The notes beneath the pieces were generated by a model. It saw only the letters and a program-made list of their open reading frames with translations. It was not told the DNA's origin and searched no databases. The position numbers and the translations under genes were made by a program. A DNA stretch of 64,000 bases from Rhexocercosporidium sp. MPI-PUGE-AT-0058 (taxonomy: Eukaryota; Ascomycota; Leotiomycetes; Helotiales). The stretch is taken from the NCBI GenBank assembly GCA_020746875.1, contig JAGTJL010000008.1, forward strand, positions 992,001 through 1,056,000. Direction: 5' to 3'. Positions 1 through 10,900 of this stretch are shown piece by piece. Position 1 is the stretch's first letter, and each line of letters opens with the position of its first letter.

Positions 1-531
1 TCTATCGTGCCTGCGCGAGCATCCACACGGCGTCGGCCAGCCGGGGTACGGCCATACGGTGCGAACTCAACGGTCGGAGGCCCAATCAGGCAGGAACTGT
101 TGTATGTATTGGTGGCATCTTCGAATATTGACAGTCGAACTGCCTCGGAGAGACTAAGAAGGTGGCTCTCATTCGTTAGGTGGAAGTAGGCTCGAGAAGG
201 TTTGGATGGTTTGGATGCGCTGGAGTAGTTAGTATGTGTGAAGTATCTAGTAAATCGACAGAGAACATTACTCTTTTGAGTCCTTGCCCGGTTTGTAGCG
301 AAACCAGTCAACTTTTCCCTGCCCCAGCGTCCACTCGTCTCCCAGGATCGTGGTAAATTCTTCCTGCGTGAGACCCGGAGCCAGCCTTCTGACTATGGTC
401 TTCAGTTTGGCAGCTGCTGGCTTGGCTGGGGCTGGAGCTGGAGCTGGCCCTGGAGTTGACCTGTTTCCACTACCCGTCGTCTGAGAGGGTGTAATAGAGA
501 GGACTCCGTTTGCTTGAGGGCGAGTAGCCAT
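1..531 (-). CDS. UPF3: Nonsense-mediated decay factor Upf3 (5' part, truncated by window edge)
   Basis: Two exons: 531-272 and 219-1 (continuing outside), around a 52-nt intron 271-220 with GTAATG donor, CTAAC branch and CCAG acceptor. The join keeps frame. After a short Pro/Ala-rich leader the protein enters a Smg4/UPF3 domain: KTIVRRLAPGLTQEEF, then WFRYKPGK, and across the intron SRAYFHL and PTVEFAPYGRTP. This is the RNP-like fold by which Upf3 contacts Upf2 and links the exon-junction or termination complex to Upf1 in mRNA surveillance. The ATG at 531 is the first in-frame Met that leaves a short leader; upstream ORF extensions run into the divergent promoter. Recognition of the domain is firm; what lies beyond about 158 residues is not visible. 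Confidence 0.88.
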
Positions 532-873
532 TGTAGAGTTGGTGTCTGGTGGATTCGCGGGGCTTGTACTTGGAATCTTGCGATCTTGCGATGCGCTAGT
601 TCGCTCTGGGCGAGGCGCGCACGGGCCAGTAACGACTACCGCGGTCTCCAAGATGTTGCGAGCTTGATCGTGCCTTGCAGGTTCTGAATTCGTGGCGCAA
701 CGTTGGCTCAATTGTTTCTCCTCCAAACCTTTGTTGCAACGACACAGGGCAGATCCATCCAGAGCCTCGCGGAGAACCAGTCCATTCAAGCCTTCCTCTT
801 AGTGTCGGCCGCCGGGTAAACCTCGAAGCGAATTCCCACCACCAGATAGCAGCGCTCGAGCCACCGGGCGACC
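532..873. promoter_or_regulatory. Shared divergent promoter region, UPF3 / PP6-type phosphatase
   Basis: This 342-bp gap separates two head-to-head start codons, so both 5' UTRs and core promoters must lie in it. I see no clear TATA box. Small ORFs crossing it are not credible genes. Confidence 0.5.
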
Positions 874-2716
874 ATGGCGTCTCCACCAGCACCACCCAGC
901 TCTTTGGCGGGAAGCCAAGCCGCAGGATCTGGAGGCAAAGGCCAAGGCCAAGGCCAAGGTACAACAGGGAAAGGCGAAGACCGCAAGGCTTCAAACCTCG
1001 AGATCCGCATCGTCGAGTACAACGATAGCGACGACAACCACGACACCTCAACCGCTGTCCTCTCTCCAATTTCTCCCACTAGCGACCTCACCAACTACGA
1101 GACTGAGCTCCCCGACGACCTTACCACTGAAATCAACGGCGACGACGAGGAAGCAGAAGACTTGCCTCGTGCGCACCAGATCGGAACCGCTCGCGCTGTT
1201 ACCATCAGCCGCATCACCCCTCGTCCGCTGCCAGAGCTTCCTCCATTCCCATCGCGTCCCCTTCCTAATCTTCCTCAACTTCCTAATCGTCACCCCCCAA
1301 GTGGCTATAACCCCCGCAAAAGCGACCCTCTTACGCCTCCCCCCTCGTACAACATGCCAGCATCAAATGTTCCCAAGCCGGGTCCCGCGAATCTCACGAA
1401 GGGCTCCGAGCTGCCAGAATGGTTGGAACAAGCAAAGCAGTGCCGTTATCTTCCTGAGCCTGTTATGAAGCAGCTCTGTGAGAAGGTCAAGGAATGTTTG
1501 ATGGAAGGTATGCTCGTGCTTGGATGTGTCTTTGGGCAACCTGTACTGATCTATCTACGCAGAGTCCAATATCCAACCTGTTGACACGCCCGTTACGATC
1601 TGCGGTGATATACATGGCCAATTCTACGATCTGCTTGAGCTGTTCCGCATCGCAGGTGGTATGCCCGGCGAGTCAAACGTACAGAAGCCAACCACGGTTA
1701 TCAGCTCAGACGCTATTGAACCTCCTACGGAGATTACCGATCCCAAGCTCCGAAAGAAGATCCGTTCATCAGACAGTGGTATTGAGAGTGCCAGTGGTGA
1801 AGACGATGATGAGGAAGAACGCGGTCGCCCACGCACCGCTGGTCAATCAAGCCGTGGTGGTAGTGCTGGTGGTGATTCAGCTATTGGTGTCAACGAGGTT
1901 TCTGGCAATGGCAATCAGCGATTCATCTTCCTTGGTGACTTCGTTGATCGTGGCTACTTCAGCTTGGAGACCTTCACCCTCTTGATGTGCCTTAAGGCTA
2001 TGTAAGTGTATCGATCCTGATCAAATTGCTTTGCTAATACTCCACAGGTACCCTGATAAGATCACCCTCGTCCGTGGCAACCACGAGTCCCGCCAAATCA
2101 CTCAGGTTTATGGTTTCTACGAGGAGTGTCAACAAAAGTATGGCAATGCTTCGGTCTGGAAGTCTTGCTGCCAAGTCTTTGACTTCCTTGTCCTTGCTGC
2201 TATCGTCGATGGCGAGGTTCTCTGTGTTCATGGTGGTCTGAGCCCAGAGATTCGCACCGTTGATCAGATCCGTGTTGTCGCTCGTGCTCAGGAAATTCCT
2301 CATGAGGGTGCCTTCTGCGATTTGGTCTGGAGTGATCCTGAGGATGTTGAGACCTGGGCTGTTTCTCCCCGTGGTGCTGGCTGGCTTTTTGGTAACAAGG
2401 TTGCAACTGAGTTCAATCACGTCAACAAATTGAGATTGATTGCTCGGGCCCATCAACTTGTCAACGAGGGTTACAAGGTATGCATTCCATATCTTCTGGA
2501 GTACTTCATACTGATTTACAATAGTACCATTTCGCCGAGAAGTCCGTTGTCACTGTATGGTCCGCTCCCAACTACTGCTACCGCTGTGGCAATGTTGCAT
2601 CCATCATGAACGTCGACAAAGACCTGGTTCCCAAGTTCAGCATCTTCAGCGCTGTCCCCGAAGACCAACGTGCCGTTCCTGCAGGTCGCAGAGGAGCCGG
2701 AGAATACTTCTTGTAA
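874..2716 (+). CDS. SIT4: PP6/Sit4-type Ser/Thr protein phosphatase catalytic subunit with N-terminal extension and core insertion
   Basis: Exons 874-1507, 1563-2001, 2048-2477 and 2525-2716 give 564 aa. PPP-family motifs are all present: [46 protein letters not shown] and [11 protein letters not shown], with the C-terminal YFL that is methylated in PP2A/PP4/PP6. [13 protein letters not shown] spacing, ESNIQPV and the QRAVP tail point to PP6/Sit4 rather than PP2A or PP4. Sit4-class enzymes act in G1/S control and TOR signalling with SAP subunits. Two departures from the roughly 310-aa norm stand out: a Pro/acidic N-terminal extension of about 170 aa, and about 60 Ser/Glu/Gly-rich residues inserted inside the catalytic domain between GGMP and NQRFIFLGD. 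Metal ligands flank the insert and are intact, so activity is expected. The ATG at 874 is the only upstream in-frame choice I can support. Confidence 0.9.
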
Positions 2717-4071
2717 ACACCCCTTTTACATCTTCGCACACTCGACAATTTTGTGGAGCGCGCTGCAGGATATCACGATGGCGTTTAGAGGTTCTGCATT
2801 TGGAGGAGGCGTTTGACTACCCTGTACAACAATTGTCGGTTTATTTGTTTCCATTTTCCTTCTTCACTTCTCTTCTTCGCAACAATTATTCGACACACGA
2901 CGCATATGATCTCTTGGAACCATGAACATGGGGAAACTTTGGGTTGGTCTCATTTGGAGTACCTCTTACCCATTGCTCGTTCACCGTACCTACCCTCGTG
3001 TGGTACAAAGACCGCAGCCGTTTCTCGATTTCCGCATCAAACATCTTTTCGCGTTTTTCGAGAAAGCACAAGCCGACATGACATGAGCATACGAGCCAGT
3101 AGGGATATCAGAAGGGGCCGGGGTTGGGGTGGGGTGGTGGGACCCCTTTCAGATATGCTGCCAAGTGCATGATTGATGGTTACATATAGCCCAGGTCCAT
3201 CCGGCTTTGAGATTTCTGCAGTTTGGGCGGGCGAAGGGGAGGGATCTTTCGAGATTTTTTTTCTCTGGCAATTGGCCCGCCTGCTGTGTATGAGTAGTAT
3301 GAGATGAGATAATGACAAAAATGAAACATTACAAAATCGTGGGGTGCTATTGCTTGTGCTGATGCTGATTATGCTGGTGCTTTTGATTGCGAGCCTGTCT
3401 GCCTATTATGCGAGCTGGTGGGCCGAGGTCAATTCCGCAGACGCTCCTGAGATTATAGCCAAGTCATAGGTAGGCGTCAGTCCGGGACGATCAAGTTGTA
3501 TAAAGAAGAGTCTTCGAATTAGGTAAGCTAGCTATGGATCCCTCAAAACCACGACAACTGCTAACAAAATGGCTAGTAACCATGACCGCTTGACTTCATG
3601 ATCATTATCATAATCTCCTCTCCCAGCTACCGAGCTTCCAATCCCACCAGGTCCGCTTGATCAGGCTCAACTTCCCCCCTTATCCTTGCTAGGTAATGCT
3701 TCACTTCGCTTTGCAATCACTTCCTATCATCTGCCTGCTCTCTCCGCTTCAAAACCTCATTCTCAGCTTCACCTCATCTGATCTCAGCCTCAAACCTCAA
3801 CGTCTCGTGTCACTTCAAGTGTAATGTACACGCCCGTAGGTGCGTTAAGTCCTCTCTCGATCCCACGAATCATCAAAGCGGCTCAGAAGGCCGAGGACTT
3901 GACTCGGAAGTTGTATCCGATGTCCAGTCACCTCATCCCATCTCATAGAGATATGGTGGTCTTGATGTTGAGCTTCGCTCATACATCACTCGATCTTCTC
4001 GATCAGATCAAATCGGGGTTTTCGTTTCGTTCCAGTCCGTCGGTTTGGCAACAGACTCCCCTTCCCCTCCT
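2717..4071. other. Intergenic, tail-to-tail
   Basis: This stretch holds the 3' UTRs of the phosphatase and of the coiled-coil gene on the other strand. Short ORFs here have no family resemblance. The plus ORF at 3824-4348 mostly mirrors the gene on the other strand. Confidence 0.5.
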
Positions 4072-4932
4072 TCATAGCGGCGAAAGATGGTATTTCCCAT
4101 CATTCACCACGCTCCCACTCCCACTCTTACTGCTTTTGCTCCCACTACCACTACTACTTCCTCTCCCGCTCCCACTCCCCTCATACCGACTCCTAACCGG
4201 CATCGACGAATGCGCAATTCCATACCCCGCCCCGGGCGGCGCGGTCGAATACGAGGCGGCAGAAGGCGAAGTCGCAAACGCCGTCACGACAGGGACACCC
4301 GAACTCGAATTTCTAGGCGAAGGCAGGAAAGGATTCGCTGGTGGTTGAGGCGCGGCTGGATACATTCCCTGCTGCTGCTGTTGCTGTTGGTAACCCGATC
4401 TCCTCGCTGATTCCCTCGCGAACGAAGCAGCGGCCGCCTCTTCAATCTCTCTTGAATTCCTCGGTGACGAACGAGGCGGACTCTGGCGAGAGGAAGAAAG
4501 AGAGAGAGAAGACTCCCGTCTCAGCCTCTCGCACCTCTCCCTCTCCTCCTCCAGATCCTCCTGCAACTCCCGAACCTGAAGAAAGAGCTCCGATTTCTCT
4601 CTCTTTAGTAAGCGATTCTCTTTATTGCTCTCTGAGAGCGCGGCGTTCAGTTGGGCAGTGCTGGCTTCGTAGTACCGGATTCGCTCGTTGGCTGCGTCGA
4701 GTGCTTCTTGGACGGCGCGGAGGTTGAGGCGTTGGGTCTCGATTTGAGAGGTGCTGAAGTGGTTTGGATTGGAGGAGGATGGGTTGGGTGTTGTTCCTAG
4801 GGAGGCGCGATCGCTGGCGCTGGAGGAACCGACGCCTGAGTCTCGGCTGGAGCGGTGGTGAGAGGAGGAGCCTTTGGTGCCGGCTTCGTAGCGGACTTTT
4901 TTTTGTTTGGTGGTGTTGTTTGAGGCTGACAT
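4072..4932 (-). CDS. Ser-rich coiled-coil protein, function unknown
   Basis: Single exon, 286 aa. The start at 4932 (MSASNNTTKQKK) is preferred over an upstream Met that adds a low-complexity leader. The N-terminus is basic/Ser-rich with a SSRDSGVGSSSASDR motif resembling a short patch seen in many uncharacterised filamentous-fungal proteins. Residues from about 70 to 145 form a heptad-rich coiled coil (LRAVQEALDAANERIRYY, then NRLLKREKSELFLQVREL). The C-terminal half is disordered: a poly-Gln run, Pro-rich blocks and a Gly/Ser tail. No catalytic domain is visible. It probably acts as a scaffold or self-associating protein, but I cannot name a role. It shares strand and coiled-coil style with the gene ending at 7361. 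Confidence 0.75.
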   Translation of the reverse strand: MSASNNTTKQKKVRYEAGTKGSSSHHRSSRDSGVGSSSASDRASLGTTPNPSSSNPNHFSTSQIETQRLNLRAVQEALDAANERIRYYEASTAQLNAALSESNKENRLLKREKSELFLQVRELQEDLEEERERCERLRRESSLSLSSSRQSPPRSSPRNSREIEEAAAASFARESARRSGYQQQQQQQGMYPAAPQPPANPFLPSPRNSSSGVPVVTAFATSPSAASYSTAPPGAGYGIAHSSMPVRSRYEGSGSGRGSSSGSGSKSSKSGSGSVVNDGKYHLSPL

Positions 4933-5633
4933 TGTGAGAGTGAGAGCCTGGTGGATTTGGATGTTTGTTTTGTTTGGATGGGTGGATGTGAGGCGAGACG
5001 AGGCGAGGCTGGCTGGGATATGGCTGCCCAACGCGTTCGCAGTGAAGGGAAGTGAGGTGAGTTGGCAAAGAGTAAAAGGTAGAAAGTACCAATGGATAGA
5101 CGGACAGACACTCTTCGTGGGGCGTACAAGCGGTCAAGAATTGTAGGATTGGGTCTCAAATCAATGCAAGGCTGAGTTGGGTTGAGATTGAGGTGCTCGT
5201 GCAGGTGGTAGGTGCAGGTGGAGGTCGAAGGTATATAAAGGGTCGCGAGGGAGCCACTCGACAAAAGACTGAAAGGCGGGAACAGAAGTAACAATCTTAC
5301 AAGAGAGTCGGAAATCAGAAAGAAAGAAGAAGGAAGAGGAATCCTAGCTCCAGCTGCTGCCTACCTTCCTTACATATACACATCTTTTATGACTTATCTT
5401 GTCTTGTCTTGCCCTGCCCTGCCCTGGCCTGCCTTGCCCTGCCTAGAAGCCATGCCATATGGCAAAGGGCATCGCATCGCATCGCATACCACACCCCTCC
5501 GTAGCCTTTTTCCACATGCCGACTCGCACACGCACTCGCTCACCTAGACTTTTTCTGCTCACCGAGTGTAGAATGCCCGCCAAGAGCAGCTGCATTCCGC
5601 TGCACCCCCCTGCAAGAACGGTGAACCAGAGCT

Positions 5634-5663
5634 GGGGAAGGGAAGGGAAGGGAAGGGAGCGGG
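5634..5663 (+). repeat. GGGAA tandem tract, G-quadruplex motif
   Basis: Six runs of at least three G are separated by two or three bases on the plus strand, which meets the usual G3+N1-7 quadruplex rule. It lies about 0.7 kb upstream of the coiled-coil gene starting at 4932. Confidence 0.75.
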
Positions 5664-6200
5664 AACGCGCCATACCATGGGAGTCATCGCAGCCAGACAG
5701 CCAGACAGCCAGACCAATCCAGCACACCAATTCAATTGCGCTCACAGAGAAGCAGGGCGTCGACATTGCACCCCCGATCGGCTATTGGTGCGTCGTGGGA
5801 ATGGGCGCATGTTGCCTTGTCGCAAGGGACGAGAAGTTCGAGGGAGAGCAAAGCACTGCCTGGATGCCTTTCCTGTTCGGGGTGTCAGGTGGAACGCCAA
5901 GAGGCGCAGCAGCGCCGGAAAGCAGAGGGAGATGGAGGAAATCCGCCTTGTCGCCTGTTGAAGAGCCTCTCCTCCCTTGTCCTGTTGCTTTTGCTCTCCG
6001 GTCGCACTGTTTGGGTTTTCGGTGTGGATTGTTGGACTGGAGTGGAGTGGGTTGGATTGGAAGGGAGAAGAAGCACAAGGTGGGTGGGTGATTACTACTG
6101 AATACTTACCTGCCCTTGCTGCCTATTGGCGATGGTTGTCTAGAGCCGTCATCGTGGGATTTCGTACCGCTCTGCTTTCCTTCTCCTTCTCCTCCTCCTT

Positions 6201-6264
6201 GACCTCCTTGACCTCCTTGACCCGACCTCCTTACCCCTTACCCCTTACCTCTTACCCCTTCCCC
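6201..6264. repeat. Tandem GACCTCCTT and CCCCTTA tracts, G-quadruplex motif on minus strand
   Basis: Three copies of a 9-mer (GACCTCCTT) are followed by four CCCC runs spaced by TTA or TTAC-type linkers. On the minus strand the latter read as four GGGG runs, one loop being about ten bases. The unit is not the TTAGGG telomere repeat. Confidence 0.6.
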
Positions 6265-7300
6265 TGGTTGGTTGATCACTTGCTTGCTTGCAGTCTTGCA
6301 GTTTGCACTGCAGTCTTTCTTGCATTGCAACAAGCCCAGGACCAGAGAGTGTGTAATTGTAAGTTGTACGTACAGAAGTGGAGCATTACATCTGGAAAAA
6401 TGCAAGTGGATCAGACCCGAGCAGGTGGAAGTGGCCAGTGTCAGTATCAGTGTGCGTTGTTCTGCCTGCAGCAAGTGCAATTCGATGCAGCCAGATCTGC
6501 GGGCTGCCGACAGGAAGCCTACAAACATATGGAAGAAGTATGACTCTCACGTGCTGGCCAGTATCATGAGACACATTACCTACTGCACCTCACATATCAA
6601 ATCAGATCAGGAGATCCTGTCACAGTTCCTTGTTTGTCTTTCAGTTCGGTCACAAAAAAGGTTATGCAAGACCCAGGAATAAGGAAGAGGACAAGGCGTC
6701 CACCCACTCATGATCCAGATCATGGTCAAATTGCCGATCCGATTTCGCAAAAGATAATCATATATCAAGCTAGTCTCAAGCAATTTGTTGACTCGACACG
6801 GGAAGTAGTCGGCCGACATGTAAGTTACTGGGTTCATATTGTTTGTCTACCTAGACTCTTCTCTTTCCCCTTACCCCGTTGCCCCTTCCCCTTCGCCTTC
6901 GCTTCTTCCCCTTGTCTGCTCTTCATTCAAAGTCCCGGAGGATTCAAACCATGATCCTAAGCCAAGACATATCAGCAGGAGCCTAAAATGATGATAAAGT
7001 TCTCTACTCACATTCTGGTAGGATTTAGCTTGTGGTGACAAGGCGAATGATCGACGTGCCGGAATACCATGCTGATTCCACGATTCCTATGTATGGCTGT
7101 TGGTATGACGAGTTCGACGTCGATGCTTGATTGTTGGTTCTGCAAGTGCGAATCCGCGTCAGCTCTGGCGTCGCTGTCGTTGGAATCGCTGTGTTGGTTC
7201 GGGTATGCGACTCGGCTGGGTTTTTGTTTTGCCTCGGTTGCGTTGCGTTGACCTTCCTCTGTGCGAGTTCCTTCTGTATTGTATTGTGCTGTACAGTCAA

Positions 7301-7320
7301 GCTGCTGCTGCTGCTGCTGG
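7301..7320 (+). repeat. (GCT)6 trinucleotide tract
   Basis: Six consecutive GCT units lie just downstream of the coiled-coil gene at 7361-7972, probably in or beyond its 3' UTR. Confidence 0.7.
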
Positions 7321-7360
7321 CCCGAAAGAAAAACCCCCTACCCTACGCCCCCACCACCTC

Positions 7361-7972
7361 TCAATCCTCAACCCTGAACCCATGCGTCCTGAGGTAATTC
7401 TTCAGATACACAATCGTGGAATTCTTATCCGCGATCCTCGTCTCCGCCAACCTAAGCCCCTCATCCCTCTCCACCAACCTCTGCCTCAACATCTCGACCT
7501 CCAGCAGCTTCTCCTCATACCTCCTCTGCCATCCCTCCACCACAGTCATACTCCCGCTCCCCCTCTTCAGCAACCGAACCTTCTCCTCCAACTTCTCATT
7601 CTTGTGCACGAGCTTCGCGTTTCTCTCCTCCTCCTCCACAAGCAGATCCTCCATGCGTCTAACTTCCCTAATTTGAGCATCTAGTTGCACCCGGACGTTG
7701 CGGCACTGGTAGTGCTCGTTTACGACGCGCTGGTGTTCGGTCCGTAGGTTCTGGAGGTGCCATTGATCTCTCTGCGCCATGCTGAGGCGGGTTTGGAGAG
7801 ACGAGACTTCAGAGATGAGAGTCTGTTCTCGGGCTTCTGCTTCGTCGAGAAGTTGTTGCGTCGTTTTGTCTCCGTAGGATGAAGTACGACGGTGAGAGGG
7901 TGAGCGACCGCCTAGAACGAGACGTTCCCGTCCACGACTGTCCCTCTCGATGTATGGTCTCCTGCTAGACAT
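7361..7972 (-). CDS. Coiled-coil protein, function unknown
   Basis: Single exon, 203 aa. A short basic N-terminus (MSSRRPYIERDSRGRERL, Ser/Arg-rich to about residue 35) is followed by an almost continuous coiled coil from about 38 to 195 with heptad spacing of Leu, Ile and Val, for example LVHKNEKLEEKVRLLKRG. There is no signal peptide, membrane segment or enzymatic motif. The length and charged heptads suggest a small structural or adaptor protein. It is on the same strand as the other coiled-coil gene 2.4 kb away, but the sequences do not look like close duplicates. I do not recognise the family. Confidence 0.75.
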   Translation of the reverse strand: MSSRRPYIERDSRGRERLVLGGRSPSHRRTSSYGDKTTQQLLDEAEAREQTLISEVSSLQTRLSMAQRDQWHLQNLRTEHQRVVNEHYQCRNVRVQLDAQIREVRRMEDLLVEEEERNAKLVHKNEKLEEKVRLLKRGSGSMTVVEGWQRRYEEKLLEVEMLRQRLVERDEGLRLAETRIADKNSTIVYLKNYLRTHGFRVED

Positions 7973-10900
7973 GGCGCTTTGTGAGATCCCTATCTTGAAT
8001 AGAAATGCTGGCCTTTGGAAGGTAGAGCCAGTGAACCAGTAGACCAGTTGATGAGGCTTCAGTGATTGGTGTCTGCGAGATGCTGTGCAGTAGTAGTATT
8101 GGATAGGAGAGCAGGAAAATGGATCAATGAGGGAGGAGAAGAATCGATCGATATATATGTACGGGTGCCTAAGTCCTTCTTCTTTGGCGCAAGCTGTTTC
8201 GCAAGGGACGAGAGAGAGCCTTGTCCCACATGATGTCTCCCTCCCACACCATCTCGGTGAAAAATCTCACAAGGCTGAGTAGTCTCGTGGGGGGTGAGTG
8301 AAAGGTGTTCAAAGAAAAGCCCTACCTGACACACCCTCCATTCGCACAGTGGCGACAAAGTCATAGGGTTGAGACAACCTGACATCTTCCCCTTTCCTAA
8401 CAAAGGATGATCGAAATCGCATTTTCCCTTTCCATTCTGTGCCGCAAACCAGAACTCTTGTGACCGTATATGGCAGGTTCTGCTTATGTCTGCTCAGCTG
8501 TCCAAGGTTTCGCGGGAATTAGGAGGGCTAGGAGGAGGCTCCTCCTGCGGAAATTCGCGGGGTGCCGTAACCCTAACCTTCCGAATCCAATCAATCTCGC
8601 TCTCGCCGATGAGGGTAAAGTCCTGGATGACCGGGGAATTTCCTGGCTATGCTAATGGTGATGGTCCTGATGGAGGGGTGGTGGTTCGCCAATTCTTTCT
8701 TTCAGCCTCGTGGGGTCCAAAAGGCTGGATTGCACAGCCACTTGGCGCTCAGAGCTGAACACTCTATCCTTGATCTGGCGACCGACATGTGTGAGGGAGG
8801 TTGCACGAAATGGCCAGGAAGGGTTTCTTATGTGAGATTCTTAAATGCATGCGCGTACTTGTGGCTGGGACAGAGTCAGGTGAAGTGTGGCGTTGCCATG
8901 CAAAACTGTGGCTTGAGCCAGGTAGTGATCACGATGGAGGAGAGGGGATTGGCTGATGGAAGCAGTTGTACGAGAAAATGGGGTACCTGTGAGTCTTGAG
9001 TAGTAACTGGGTTCTTGGGATGGATAATGCGAATGCGGGATTCCCATATGGACATGCAGCGAAGTCTTGCCAAGACATGAACGATGCAGAATTCTCGCCG
9101 TGGAGTTTTCAGCCCACATCAGCCACAAAGCAGAAGCTGTAATCCGTAATCCAGATATCGATAAGAGCTCCAAGCTTGAAATTCTGCAGTGAGATATGCC
9201 TACCTTGTAAACTTGTTGTGGCAAGATCCTAGCTAAGTTAGAATGAAACTGTTGTGGATCAGGAGAGCTCTGATGTAGCCCAGCTGCGACGATGAGCCTT
9301 CTTTGTGCCCAAGAGTGAAGCCTTTTATTTGATGCTGTCTGAGGAAGAATGGCCTTTGGCCCCAATCCTGACCGAAACCCCTCCGCCACCAGGATCAGTA
9401 TGATGGTGAGAGAAGTTCCAGTTGCCGTAATCGAAGGGAGATCAGAAGTCGAGATAGCATTCGAAGGAGCCAGTCGATTGAGATGAAGGTGAGCGGGGGA
9501 AAGACCATAGCAGCAGATTCTTCTTCGCTCCAGAAGCAGCTCTCGCATTTCCCGTGCATTTTTTGGCCGAAGATTGTGCCCTTGTACATTGGTGCCCTTC
9601 CAATTGAAATAGACCTCGAATCATGTCGAAAGGTCTAATGTCCTCTTGCCCATGTCCACCGAAGTCTTCCACCCCCGCGCTGCTGGGTATGTGTAGGAGT
9701 TTCGAGTTGCTGTAATGAGTGAGGGTAGGTCCATCAGTCAGACTTCAATTTGAGATGGATAACGTGGCAGCAGCCTCTGCTTCGCCCTAGCTTCACCCTG
9801 GCGGCGGACTTTGTGCTCGAATAGTGTGCCATTTAATGTGCTCGTCCAATCCCTCCTTCGTGCATGTGTGCCATCGACGTCGAACCGTGGAGAGGTCTCG
9901 CAGACGGTCGGTAGGTTGACCGATGTGTTGTCGAGGCATCAGGGTGATGCATGAGACGGGTCTTGTTGCTGTTGGTTAAGCAATAATTGGCAGGAGGTCT
10001 GTAGCAGGGGGGTTGTGATTTGTAAGATTCTTCTTCACGGCCTTGAGAAATCAAAACTCGCAATGAAAAAAAAAAGGACCGCTCAGTCGTCCATCAGTAC
10101 CCACCCAGACCCCATGGCCGAAGCACACGAGGAAAGGGCCGAGATCATCACCACTCTCTATACAGCACACGCTTGCGCATATGCCGCCGTCTTTGCAGAC
10201 AGTTCGAGAGTAAAAGGCTTCACTCTTGGGCACCGAGGAAGGGCTCATCGTCGCGGAGGGAGTTCTGTGGCTTTTTTGAGAAGCTCAGAAGAGAACGTTT
10301 ACTTTAGAAATGATTCTTTGACTGTGAAGGGTGTTAGCAAATGATGGAATGAAGCCACAGCAGCGCTGAGAGGCGAGCTGTAGAGGGGGGGGTTGAGCGT
10401 ACAGTATGTTCGTGATTTTTCAAAAGAGGGAGAGGGAAGAGCGAGTATATATAGGAGGAATTTTTTTCTGCCGCACTAGCCCACCGCCCGCCAAGCGAGC
10501 TCAAAATTTGCTTCGGCCCATGCCAAGGCCGCCTAGCTCCAGAAATGTTTGCGGACATCACGTGGGGTGTTTGCTTCAAAGCTTGATTGGCTGAAAGGCC
10601 ATTGGAGGCCTCGCAACCTCGTAATACCCAGGGGATCACTCTCCAGAGGTTTCTACTTGCCAGGGCTGCATACAGGGGTATTACCCAATGATAAAGGAAT
10701 ATTAATCCTCTACTCGGTACATTGCCAATTCTCTGGATTTCATGGATTTGTGCACAGACTAGAATTGTACATTATTTACCCATCATACGAAGTAATACGA
10801 CATTAGAATTCCGCTTTTCAAGCTATCAGATATCCACATATCCATAAATCCACTGACTCCCAGCCATCCTAGATTTCACTCTGTCATCCAGCTTTCATAT

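Larger units (their letters stand above)
4933..7360. other. Long upstream region with low-complexity tracts
   Basis: This holds the promoter and leader of the coiled-coil gene ending at 4072 and the 3' side of the next one. A TATATAAA-like element lies at about 5231-5240. The region is full of simple tracts: TTGCC/CCCTG arrays near 5400-5445, CATCG repeats near 5470, GGGAA repeats near 5634, ACAGCC repeats near 5697, and GACCTCCTT and CCCCTTA repeats near 6200-6264. ORFs up to 210 aa exist but have arginine- and proline-rich, shadow-like composition and no recognisable domain. Confidence 0.5.

Noticed and set aside
3824..4348. 174-codon plus-strand ORF
   Set aside because: Its second half is antisense to the coiled-coil gene and is a Pro/Leu-rich shadow of Gly/Ser codons.
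5459..6091. 210-codon plus-strand ORF
   Set aside because: Overlaps simple repeats in several frames with equally long alternative ORFs; no domain or promoter logic.
6231..6264. CCCCTTA repeats as an internal telomere
   Set aside because: The unit is not TTAGGG/CCCTAA and only a few imperfect copies occur.
8841..9548. 235-codon minus-strand ORF
   Set aside because: Composition is shadow-like, there is no domain, and it lies in a region without splice-supported exons.
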